Positions 38,067 to 46,393 of a stretch of 64,000 nt of DNA are shown here, piece after piece. The DNA comes from Candidatus Hodarchaeota archaeon (GTDB lineage Archaea > Asgardarchaeota > Heimdallarchaeia > Hodarchaeales > YT1-039). The notes beneath the pieces are model-generated. The model was not told the origin of the DNA. It searched no databases and worked only from the letters and a program-made list of their open reading frames with translations. The DNA is taken from NCBI GenBank assembly GCA_016840025.1, contig JAEOTF010000166.1, positions 1-64,000 on the forward strand. Reading direction: 5' to 3'. Each line of letters starts with the position of its first letter. The stretch's first letter is position 1. Made by a program: the position numbers and the translations under genes.

Positions 38067-38087
38067 GGAAAAAAAATTAATTTTGGG

Positions 38088-38110
38088 AGCGATTTTTCTC
38101 CTTTTTTAGT
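38088..38110 (+). terminator. T-rich terminator after the amidohydrolase gene
   Basis: A stretch with runs of five and six thymines follows the stop codon by about 25 bases; there is no clear stem, as is common in archaea. Confidence 0.45.
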
Positions 38111-38270
38111 CTTTCAAAGGAAAAAAAATCTTTTTGTAGTAAAAGGGAGCTTTTCCAAAGTCTCTTGCCAAAAAAACTACCATATAAAGAAAATAGACAA
38201 ATTCCAGACATGATAAACCTTTTTCAATAAGCGAGAGTTATAGAAATGAAATTAACGGAGCAACTCAAAA

Positions 38271-38480
38271 ATGACAGATAGTGTATACAAATTTATTGAA
38301 CTTGCGGGTAGTTCACCCAAAGGCTGGGAAGATGCTGTAAACGCAATCGTAGCGAAAGCAGCCAAATCCTTGCGAGATATCCGCATTGCTGAAGTTATTG
38401 AACTCGATGCTAAGGTTGATGAGGGTAAGGTTGTAGTCTATAGAGCGAAAGTTAAGCTTTCTTTCAAATATGAGGACTAA
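38271..38480 (+). CDS. Dodecin flavin-binding protein
   Basis: The 69-residue protein has the dodecin pattern: YKFIELAGSSPKGWEDAVNAIVAKA, then IAEVIELDAKVDEGKVVVYRAKVKLSFKY in two parts. Dodecins form dodecamers that store or buffer flavins. The tryptophan that stacks on the isoalloxazine ring is present (GWED). Length is typical. It is encoded alone. Confidence 0.95.
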   Translation: MTDSVYKFIELAGSSPKGWEDAVNAIVAKAAKSLRDIRIAEVIELDAKVDEGKVVVYRAKVKLSFKYED

Positions 38481-38543
38481 TATAAACTACCTAACCCCAT
38501 TTCTTTTTTAATTTTGAACGGAAACCTTTAATTGCTATGTATA

Positions 38544-39464
38544 CTAATATCCAAGAATAGAGAGGGCTGAATTTGAGTGTAATAAGAGAGTAGTTTTGTT
38601 TCGTATTTGAGAAGCAAAATTGTGGGGTAGTTTCGAAAGATCACCGATATTTTCTAGAATTGAGGTTATTGCAGCCTGCATTTTTTTCCGTGAGGGAAAG
38701 AAAAGTTCAAGATTTTCAGGAAATATAATTACGACGATTGCATGGGTTCCTGAAACTAGCCTAGGATCGCTGACGGTTGAATCATAATTCGTAAAACTGT
38801 AGACATAAGCTAATTTGTCCCGATGAGCCTTAACAGGAAAAGGTCCAAATAATCCCTCAGCAGGGGTGTCGCCTTGACCTAAGGCCACCTGATAAAAGAG
38901 CGATTGCTGGGTGACAAACGCTTCTATTTCATCAGAAGAACCAAAAAGATCCATTGAGGTGCGTGAAATAGGCACAGGACCAAGGTCAGCAAGTTTGGCG
39001 CAGAATACGTCAATCTCTGGCGTATAGATAAGCAAATTTCTAATGATTTCTTCCTGGGTGTCTTCCCGATTCTTATGGTCAGAACTAGGATCTATTGTTT
39101 CATAATATTTTTGTGGACGACCCCGACTAGCTTTTTCACTACGAACTGTAAATTCACGAATGAATCCATTTTCTATTAGTCGTTTAAGCCCTTCAAACAT
39201 AGTCGTTCGTGGGATGTCTGTTTTTTGGCATAATCGAGTACGATTCGCAGGACCAATCTGAGCGAGTGCCTCATAAATTATTTTATCTGTATGTCTATTG
39301 ATTTTAGGGGGAACGGATTTAAGAGATGTCTTGAAATTTTGTGAAACATACTTAGGACCTTCAACCTCTTTCGTTATACGGGAATAAACAACCTTCTGTG
39401 CCATCTTGCTTCTATATAGATTAAAGTAGTGGAGTAACTTAAGAGCAACTCTGATTCTCCCCAT
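38544..39464 (-). CDS. Winged-helix transcriptional regulator (TrmB/ArsR-like)
   Basis: This 306-residue protein has a winged helix around residues 60–125: a RTRLCQKTDIPRTTMFEGLKRL helix-turn-helix in two parts, a wing and SRGRPQKYYE. The C-terminal 170 residues are a possible ligand-binding domain with no recognised motif. It probably senses a small molecule and controls nearby genes. A downstream Met (residue 21) is an alternative start. Its neighbours are dodecin and the S-adenosylhomocysteinase remnant, both possible targets. Confidence 0.75.
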   Translation of the reverse strand: MGRIRVALKLLHYFNLYRSKMAQKVVYSRITKEVEGPKYVSQNFKTSLKSVPPKINRHTDKIIYEALAQIGPANRTRLCQKTDIPRTTMFEGLKRLIENGFIREFTVRSEKASRGRPQKYYETIDPSSDHKNREDTQEEIIRNLLIYTPEIDVFCAKLADLGPVPISRTSMDLFGSSDEIEAFVTQQSLFYQVALGQGDTPAEGLFGPFPVKAHRDKLAYVYSFTNYDSTVSDPRLVSGTHAIVVIIFPENLELFFPSRKKMQAAITSILENIGDLSKLPHNFASQIRNKTTLLLHSNSALSILGY

Positions 39465-39706
39465 CCTCCACCTGAATACCCTTTCTTTTACGTTATAGAG
39501 GAGATTCAGGAGTTCTTATTTAAAAAAAGGGGCTTTTTTTTCACCGATAAACTATTTAAAGGTTATAGTGAGCTAGAAGGTTGAAATATAGAAATTTATT
39601 AGTTTTTCTGCTAGTGGGCTATGAAAAAACCTAGCTATGGATGAAAAAGAATCAACTAAGGCAACTATCCGGATGAAGAAATGAAAAGGGGCGAAGAAGA
39701 GCGCTT

Positions 39707-39916
39707 CTAGCCTGTTCCTTCTTTCCATCCCGTAAGATATTGGTGTTGCCTTTCTGTGATTGTATCACACTGAATTCCCATTGCTTCGAGCTTTAATATA
39801 GCAACTTCTTGATCCACTTCTACAGGGATATCTAACACTACGCCACCCTTAGATTTGACCGTTTCTTTATTTTTGACTAACCACGCCAGTGCTAAAGCTT
39901 GATCAGCGAAAGAGAG
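39707..39916 (-). pseudogene. C-terminal remnant of an S-adenosylhomocysteinase
   Basis: On the minus strand these 210 bases read as the last 70 or so residues of an S-adenosylhomocysteinase, starting LSFADQALALAWLVKN and ending QYLTGWKEGTG with a stop at 39707. Homology ceases abruptly at 39916. It differs from the C-terminus of the intact enzyme encoded at 40097–41443 on the other strand, so it is a relic of a different gene copy rather than a fresh duplicate. Confidence 0.85.
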
Positions 39917-40096
39917 GGAAAAATACTTTAAATAATAGAACCTCTTCTACTGTATCTATCCATTACAATTATTCATTCAATCAAAAACTAAATACTAAGA
40001 ATATAAAAACTATAGAAAAATGCTTAAATGCCCCAGATTTTGATAACAAAACAATAAATCTAAAAGATACGACATAATTGGCAAAATGGTGATGGA

Positions 40097-41443
40097 ATGT
40101 CTGAAATCATAACTGAAAAAGGAGCAAACTACGAGATACGCTCCTTAGATCTAACGGATAAAGGATTAAAAACAATGATGTGGGCCGCTTCCAGAATGCC
40201 CGTACTTCAACAGATAAAAGAAAGATTTAGAAAAGAAAAACCATTGAAAGATGTTGTTATCGGCGCCTGCCTTCATGTCACAAAAGAGACTTCTCAATTA
40301 TGTGAAGCATGGCTAGCAGGAGGAGCAGAAGTCCATTTGTGTGCATCTAATCCGTTATCGACACAAGATGAAATTACAGCTGCTTTAGTGAAAAAAGGCG
40401 TCAACGTTTACGCATGGAAATTCATGGATGATAATGGATATTATCGCTCAATTGGAAACGTAATTAAAGCACGACCTAACATTACAGTTGACGATGGGGC
40501 GGATCTAGTAAGCACGCTTCATAAATTAAAACGAGGCGAAGAAGGAGTAGAAATCGATCTTGTAAAAGAGATTATTGGAGATAACACTGATGTTATAGAT
40601 AACGTGTGGGGTGGAGCAGAAGAAACAACAACAGGAATAATTAGGCTCCAGGCGATGGCAGAAGATGGAGCATTGCTGTACCCAATTATGGCCACAAACT
40701 CATCTCCATGTAAAAATCTTTTTGACAACGTCTATGGAACAGGTCAGTCAAGTATTGATGGAATATTACGAGCAACTGCGGATTTAATTGCTTCAAAGGT
40801 ATTTGTAGTTTCAGGATACGGACACTGCGGAAAAGGGGTGGCAATGAGAGCAAAAGGAATGGGGGCAAGTAGAGTGATAATAACAGAAATAGAACCACAT
40901 GCTGCATTGCAAGCAGTGATGGAAGGGATGGAAGTAATGCCAATGATAGAAGCAGCGAAAATTGCGGACATCATCATTACGGCGACAGGGTGTAAAGATG
41001 TAGTGCGGAAAGAACACTTTGAGGTGATGAAGAGCGGCGTGACAGTGTCAAACACGGGCCACTTCAATGTGGAGATAAACATTGACGACTTGGAGAACTT
41101 AGCAAAGGAGAAAATACAGATCAGACCATTTGTGGAACAGTATATTCTAGAAGATGGTAGACAAATTAACTTATTAGGCGAGGGACGGCTAATTAACTTG
41201 GCAGCGGCGGAAGGCCACCCTCCAGATGTAATGGATCTTTCGTTTGCCTTACAAGCTTTAGCAACAGAACATATTGCTAAAAACAAAGAAAAACTTAAGG
41301 AGATTGGTGGAAAAGTCATCGAAATTCCAGAAGAGATAGATAATAATGTTGCATATCTTAAATGTGCGACTTTAGGAATAAAACTGGATCAATTAACACC
41401 TGAACAAGGGAAATATCTCTCTAGTTGGCGTGTAGGAACATAA
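40097..41443 (+). CDS. ahcY: S-adenosylhomocysteinase
   Basis: The 448-residue enzyme has the NAD-binding loop SGYGHCGKGVAMRAKG (about residues 239–254) and the conserved VWGGAEETTTGI segment. A C-terminal LSFALQALATEHI tail completes it. It hydrolyses S-adenosylhomocysteine to adenosine and homocysteine, relieving inhibition of methyltransferases. Length fits archaeal forms, which lack the long insert of bacterial enzymes. The start ATG is followed by MSEIITEKGANYEIRSLDL. A remnant of another copy lies just upstream in the opposite direction. Confidence 0.96.
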   Translation: MSEIITEKGANYEIRSLDLTDKGLKTMMWAASRMPVLQQIKERFRKEKPLKDVVIGACLHVTKETSQLCEAWLAGGAEVHLCASNPLSTQDEITAALVKKGVNVYAWKFMDDNGYYRSIGNVIKARPNITVDDGADLVSTLHKLKRGEEGVEIDLVKEIIGDNTDVIDNVWGGAEETTTGIIRLQAMAEDGALLYPIMATNSSPCKNLFDNVYGTGQSSIDGILRATADLIASKVFVVSGYGHCGKGVAMRAKGMGASRVIITEIEPHAALQAVMEGMEVMPMIEAAKIADIIITATGCKDVVRKEHFEVMKSGVTVSNTGHFNVEINIDDLENLAKEKIQIRPFVEQYILEDGRQINLLGEGRLINLAAAEGHPPDVMDLSFALQALATEHIAKNKEKLKEIGGKVIEIPEEIDNNVAYLKCATLGIKLDQLTPEQGKYLSSWRVGT

Positions 41444-41501
41444 AATGTAATGGGATAAAGAAATTTCCTAAACTTCATTTTATTAAGTTAATTATATGAT
41501 T

Positions 41502-43100
41502 TTACTCTTTATTTTTGAAATAATAATTGTCAATACATTTTCGTATCAATGAATATATCTTTTCATTATTTTCAAGACAATTATAAAGAGTCTGATGATA
41601 TTGTTTCGAGCACATGACATCCTTTTTGCGTAATTTCCCATCGAATTTCCAAGGAAAAATTGTTTTAGCTAGGGATAGTGATAGAGAATCAGACTCTTCA
41701 ATATATTCAAAAAAAATTTGCCTGTCTCTTTGACGACCAATTACTAAGAATGGTTGATCATTGTTAGGGCTTGATTTATCGTATCGCCAATGCGACTTGA
41801 TGCCCAAAGTTTTGTTGAGAAGATAAACAAGCCAATCGACATCATTAGGGGGAAAACTGTGAGTACTGAAGCTAATCTCAGTGTCATTGTAACTACCATC
41901 ACCTATAAACCAATGTAGAAGTATAGTAGGTGTTATTTGTAAGTTTCGGGGGACAATTTTGGTTCCATTTGGATACCACTCTTTATATATGTCAACAGCT
42001 TGTATAGAATAACAACTCCACAGGTCAATTGTAGGATATCCACTGAAAGGTGAACAATTGATTTTTGGTGTTAACATAACACCATTGTTTTCAAAAATTT
42101 GTTTCAAATGCTGAGCCCAAGGTAAAGATAAGATTGACATGCAACAACGAAAACGTGCCATTGAGAAATTACGAATTACTTCTAATGAATAATTGAAAGT
42201 TGATATAGCTTTTTTTATCTCATTGGCATCTTTCATCCTTAAGTTTTGAAGAGTTTTAATAACATCAATGTATTCTGCTTGTGAAATCTCTTTAATTGTT
42301 TGTATCTTTTGATATTCAATACTAAAATCACCCAACAACTCACCAACAATGACTTCTCTTAAATATCGGGAGAAAAAAAGGTTATAAGTGCCTTTAACAT
42401 GTTCTCTGATACTTGCAAGAGCCCTATCCGTTTGAATTCCCTCCTCATGTAGGATTCTTTGTATTGTGGTCTTAGGGAAACCTCTTTTTTTAACAATTGA
42501 TTCGATTGGATTGAGTTGAAAATAATCATTAATTATTTCATTTTTGGGATATATCTTGAGTTCCTTCCCAGCATTTGGATGTTTACATGATAATTTGTAT
42601 TTTCTTAACCATTTTTTTAATGAACTTCTAGAAATCCCTAACCTAATGCATATTTCATCATATGTTAAATTCAATTCAATATAAAGCTCTTTAAGCCGTG
42701 ACTTTCGTAATGAATCTGGGATTAAAGCAATAACCTGTTGTATATTCATATTTAGGTTTTTACTTATCTCATTTAATGGCACATAATTTGAGAAGAGCTT
42801 TATTATTTTGGTTGCATTTGGATTAACAATACCTCCCTTCTTAATATGATTCTTTACTGTTTTTTTATCTATACCAATAAGTTTCCCAATTTGACTATTC
42901 CCCTTTCCTTCTCTTAATAATTCTTCAATCCTCTTTCTTATAATGCTATTAGGTATCGCTCTTAGAGTACCCACTCTATTAAGGCTTAGTAATTCTGCTA
43001 TTTCAGGTATTGTTCTCCCTTGCTGGAAATACTCTACGGCTTGTTGTCGAATTTCTTCCTTTCTCATCTTGACTGATTTTTCAGCTGATTTTCCAGCCAT
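41502..43100 (-). CDS. LAGLIDADG endonuclease fused to N-terminal helix-turn-helix repeats
   Basis: This 532-residue protein begins with several resolvase-like helix-turn-helix units (GRTIPEIAELLSLN, GKGNSQIGKLIGIDKKTVKNHI, LTYDEICIRLGISRSSLKKWL). Together they fill roughly residues 15–235. The C-terminal half has two LAGLIDADG-like helices, VIVGELLGDFSIEYQ near residue 258 and LLHWFIGDGSYND near residue 395. It is a free-standing homing-type nuclease with an unusually long DNA-binding front end. It lies between ahcY and a truncated glycosylase gene, which suggests it entered along with rearrangement there. Confidence 0.82.
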   Translation of the reverse strand: MAGKSAEKSVKMRKEEIRQQAVEYFQQGRTIPEIAELLSLNRVGTLRAIPNSIIRKRIEELLREGKGNSQIGKLIGIDKKTVKNHIKKGGIVNPNATKIIKLFSNYVPLNEISKNLNMNIQQVIALIPDSLRKSRLKELYIELNLTYDEICIRLGISRSSLKKWLRKYKLSCKHPNAGKELKIYPKNEIINDYFQLNPIESIVKKRGFPKTTIQRILHEEGIQTDRALASIREHVKGTYNLFFSRYLREVIVGELLGDFSIEYQKIQTIKEISQAEYIDVIKTLQNLRMKDANEIKKAISTFNYSLEVIRNFSMARFRCCMSILSLPWAQHLKQIFENNGVMLTPKINCSPFSGYPTIDLWSCYSIQAVDIYKEWYPNGTKIVPRNLQITPTILLHWFIGDGSYNDTEISFSTHSFPPNDVDWLVYLLNKTLGIKSHWRYDKSSPNNDQPFLVIGRQRDRQIFFEYIEESDSLSLSLAKTIFPWKFDGKLRKKDVMCSKQYHQTLYNCLENNEKIYSLIRKCIDNYYFKNKE

Positions 43101-43207
43101 GTCTCTTCAGTCTAATGTATCCTGTTCCTTTTTTAAATTCCTCAAAAGATCAATAATGAAGAGAAGAAATATTAAAAGAGGTTCTAATGATTTTCCGATA
43201 ATTATGC

Positions 43208-43473
43208 TTATTTTTTGGTTTTTTTTCGTTTCGTTTTTGCAAATAAATTTTCTGTCCGCAAGTAATGAAACAAGAACTCTTGGGCATATCCCGCGAGATT
43301 TCCAAACTTTTCTTGAGCAAAAGAAGAAATGACTTTATTAGAAACCTTTTCCCCTGAGAAATAAAGGTTTTGCATCCCTCTTTTTATCCACACATCTACA
43401 GGAAAAGCACACATATGATCAAGGGAGAAAAGAAGAACACAATCGGCAACTTTTGGTCTGGCTTACTTAAAGA
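43208..43473 (-). pseudogene. Truncated archaeal 8-oxoguanine DNA glycosylase
   Basis: From about 43473 down to 43208 the minus strand reads KVADCVLLFSLDH then CAFPVDVWIKRGMQ and LAGYAQEFLFHYLR, ending in a basic tail. This is the C-terminal third of an OGG-type glycosylase, including the catalytic aspartate region (VDVW). Upstream, a stop (TAA) and unrelated sequence replace the N-terminal part and the helix-hairpin-helix lysine. The longest ATG-initiated frame is only 68 codons, so the gene is judged broken. Confidence 0.78.
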
Positions 43474-43605
43474 AAAAAAGTTTCGTAATAAGCTCCATTA
43501 AGCCCAAGTTGGAGATCAAGCAGTTAACCGCTTTATAGAGTATGAAATTGGTCAAATACTTCAAAACGGGTTATTTCTGGAGTTAGAGAAACATATTTAG
43601 TGTAA

Positions 43606-44670
43606 TTACTCGTCGAAAATTCCTTGAGGAGTAATAGTGAAGACCGCCTCGCTTTCGGGTAAGAGGGGACTGTCGACAATACGAGCTATTCTTCTAATAG
43701 CCTTACCTTTCCGAAGGCCGACACGTGTTGTAGCCGCATGGGCAACAATATGTCCTCCAACGGGTTTGTTAGGATCGCCAAAGAAGGTATCGGGTTTCGC
43801 ATGAACCTGGTTGGTAACAACAACTGCTATATTGGAAATTTCGGCGGCCCGGAGAACAGTATGGATATGGCGGTTTAATTTCTGCTGGCGAGTTGCTAAT
43901 GTTCCTCGACCCACATATTCAGCCCGAAAATGAGCAATCAAGGAGTCAATAACTACTACACCAATATTCTCACGTTGGGCTCTCTTAGCTCCTTCTTCTG
44001 CAAGGACGATCTGATGATCAGAATTGTAAGCTCTGCCGACAATTATGTTTTTGAGGACTTGATCAGAATTAAGATCCGGATAACGTTCACACATCTCTAC
44101 AATACGTTCTGGGCGAAATGTTCCCTCGCTATCAACCCATAGAACCTTGATGGGGTCATCAGCGTCCTTAAGTAACCCACCCTGGTCTATAGGCAACTGA
44201 CATGTTACCGCTAGTTGCAGGGCAATCTGGGTTTTACCGGTACGATATTCACCAAAGAATTCTGTGATTCCTCGACTTTCGATCCCACCGCCGAATAAGC
44301 CATCTAATGCTGATGATCCAGTTGTTATGCGGTTAATTTTCTTACGACTCTCAAGAATTACATCAGCAGTACTAAAATCAAGTTTTAGAGACGAACGAGC
44401 GACTTCTACAATCTTAGCGGCTGTTTTCTCCCCAAGCGAGGATAATTCACTTAGTTCACTGAGGGATGCCGTGGCAACTGATTCAAGCGTAATATAACCC
44501 GCATCTTCGAGTTTTTTAGCAGTTGTGGGCCCAATACCGGGTAAATCAGAGATATTGGTAATTTCTTTCTCTTTCGTAGACTCTTTCGTAGTCTTTTTAC
44601 TAGTCTTCTTTTCTGTTGTAGTATCTTCGTCGTTTTCGGTTTCGGGGTCTCCCTTTTTAGCTCGGGGCAT
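43606..44670 (-). CDS. radA: RadA recombinase
   Basis: The 354-residue RecA/Rad51-family ATPase has an acidic-basic N-terminal tail and a helix-hairpin-helix (ISDLPGIGPTTAKKLEDAGY). Walker A is GEYRTGKTQ, Walker B is VVVIDSLIAHFR, and the DNA-binding loops are normal (RGTLATRQQKLNRH, GGHIVAHAATTRVGLR). RadA forms filaments for strand exchange in homologous recombination. The N-terminal 40 residues are an unusual Lys/Glu/Thr-rich extension. It is transcribed alone. Confidence 0.97.
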   Translation of the reverse strand: MPRAKKGDPETENDEDTTTEKKTSKKTTKESTKEKEITNISDLPGIGPTTAKKLEDAGYITLESVATASLSELSELSSLGEKTAAKIVEVARSSLKLDFSTADVILESRKKINRITTGSSALDGLFGGGIESRGITEFFGEYRTGKTQIALQLAVTCQLPIDQGGLLKDADDPIKVLWVDSEGTFRPERIVEMCERYPDLNSDQVLKNIIVGRAYNSDHQIVLAEEGAKRAQRENIGVVVIDSLIAHFRAEYVGRGTLATRQQKLNRHIHTVLRAAEISNIAVVVTNQVHAKPDTFFGDPNKPVGGHIVAHAATTRVGLRKGKAIRRIARIVDSPLLPESEAVFTITPQGIFDE

Positions 44671-45007
44671 GTGGTTACGTTCCTTTTGATGTCTTTTATT
44701 AGAGATATGTAATAGATAATCTATCTTTACAATTAAATCACAAATACTTTTTTGTTTTTATTATTAAACCTCTCAGTGAGACACAAAAGTATAGATGAAT
44801 ATTTTTTGTTATGAAACAACAAACTCTAATATTATTTCAAACTTCCTATAATTCCCTAATTTAAGATGTTTATTAAAAAAAAATCGTCAAAATGCCCATC
44901 TTCTTCCCTAAACATAGAAGTTCGCCATAAATCGGTATTTGGTGCATTACATTAAAGTTATTAAGATAACAAAAACCATTTAGACCTTAACAAAGGAAGG
45001 TAAAATC
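44671..45007. other. Divergent intergenic region between radA and larA-like gene
   Basis: This AT-rich spacer lies between divergent genes. A purine-rich ribosome-binding-site-like word (aaaggaagg) precedes the larA ATG by about seven bases. Nothing else was seen. Confidence 0.45.
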
Positions 45008-46393
45008 ATGTCAAATCCAGAATCCGGAGATACGCGATTACCTTATGGAGACCGCTGGTTAGAAGGTTTCCTACCTGAGGGCTATCAAGGCGTGATTCAA
45101 GTCTTAAGGACTGAAACAAAGAAACCAGACTTTGATAATGTTGAGAAAAAACTACGAGAAGTCTTAGAAAATCCTCCTGAAGGAGATAAGCCTCTTTCAG
45201 AGTTAATTAAAGAGTATTATCAATCGCCCAAAAAGGTTGTAGTGATTGTTGATGATAATACCCGACCTAACATCCACACAAAGATCCTGCTACCTTTATT
45301 TATCCCCTATCTACAAGAAATAGGCGTGAAAAGGGAAGATATTACGATTTTAGTTGCAGCAGGAACTCATAAACCTCCTTCCCCTGATGGGATGGTCAAA
45401 ATATTTGGTAAAAAAATCCTTGAAGAATACAATGATATTATTGAAATCCATTCTTGTGATGAAGGAAACGTGGCAATAGGGAAATCAGAAGCAGGAACAC
45501 CAATTAAACTGGATGAAAGAGTCGTCAAGGCTGCAATTGTTATTCCGGTAACCGATTCTGAACTTCACTATTTTGCAGGGGTGGCGGGAACTATCAAATC
45601 TATAGTACCAGGTATAGCTTCAAGAGAAACGGTAGGGACAAACCATCCCCGCATGTTTGATGAAGAACTGGGGTTTAAACCCGAGTGTCGGTTAGGCAAT
45701 ACCCAGGGCAATCCAGTGATCGGGGATATTGCCGACATCGTGGAAAAGACGATGCGGCAGGTCCCGGTGTTCGGGATTGACACCATCGTGGATGAGGGGC
45801 GGCTAGTTTACATGAACGCTGGTCATCTGCTCCAGCTCCACCGCGTCGCCCTCCCTCTGATTACGGCCATGCGGACCGTCCAGGTCGATGCCCCCGCCGA
45901 TTTGGTCATTGTCGCGGTGGGAACGCTCGGGATTAACCTGTACCAGTCTGGCAAAGGTGTTCATGCGGCATGGAACGCGGTCCGTAAAGATGGATCTGGA
46001 AAAATCGTGTTAGTGGCCCCGTGTCCTGATGCGGTTGGGAATGAGTCATATCTCCAGACCATGCAGGAAGTTCAGCACTTAGCACCACCGGATGCGTTAA
46101 AGGACTACATCGGACGGTTTTGTTCGGTAACAACCTTCCGGATCGGGAACCAAAAACCCGTGGATCTCTTGCGAATTCTCATGGATATCGGCGAACAGAA
46201 CCTGCATGTAATATCCGAGATGGATCATGAGTTGTTACGGAAGGTCTTTCGTTTTAACCCGCTGGCGATTCCTAAAAAGGGAAACGAAGCCGACATCTTA
46301 AAACAATTCATAAAAAACTTTGCGCAGGGGAAAGAAACCCCCCCACGGATCTATATTATCGACGACCCAGGCATTTATGTCACTATTACCTGA
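45008..46393 (+). CDS. larA: LarA/DUF2088 family protein (lactate racemase-like)
   Basis: The 461-residue protein has the LarA motifs VAAGTHKPP (metal-site His), LHYFAGVAGTIKSIVPG (His and the lysine that links the nickel-pincer cofactor) and ETVGTNHPRMFD. LarA-family enzymes epimerise alpha-hydroxy acids with a nickel-pincer nucleotide; cofactor synthesis genes are not in the window. Base composition changes sharply within the gene. One 60-base line near 45241 is about 38% G+C, whereas 45841–45900 is about 72%. The 3' end overlaps the convergent neighbour by eight bases. Confidence 0.88.
   Translation: MSNPESGDTRLPYGDRWLEGFLPEGYQGVIQVLRTETKKPDFDNVEKKLREVLENPPEGDKPLSELIKEYYQSPKKVVVIVDDNTRPNIHTKILLPLFIPYLQEIGVKREDITILVAAGTHKPPSPDGMVKIFGKKILEEYNDIIEIHSCDEGNVAIGKSEAGTPIKLDERVVKAAIVIPVTDSELHYFAGVAGTIKSIVPGIASRETVGTNHPRMFDEELGFKPECRLGNTQGNPVIGDIADIVEKTMRQVPVFGIDTIVDEGRLVYMNAGHLLQLHRVALPLITAMRTVQVDAPADLVIVAVGTLGINLYQSGKGVHAAWNAVRKDGSGKIVLVAPCPDAVGNESYLQTMQEVQHLAPPDALKDYIGRFCSVTTFRIGNQKPVDLLRILMDIGEQNLHVISEMDHELLRKVFRFNPLAIPKKGNEADILKQFIKNFAQGKETPPRIYIIDDPGIYVTIT

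Noticed and set aside
39889..40077. 62-codon frame before ahcY
   Set aside because: It overlaps the remnant of another S-adenosylhomocysteinase on the opposite strand and has no homology-like features.
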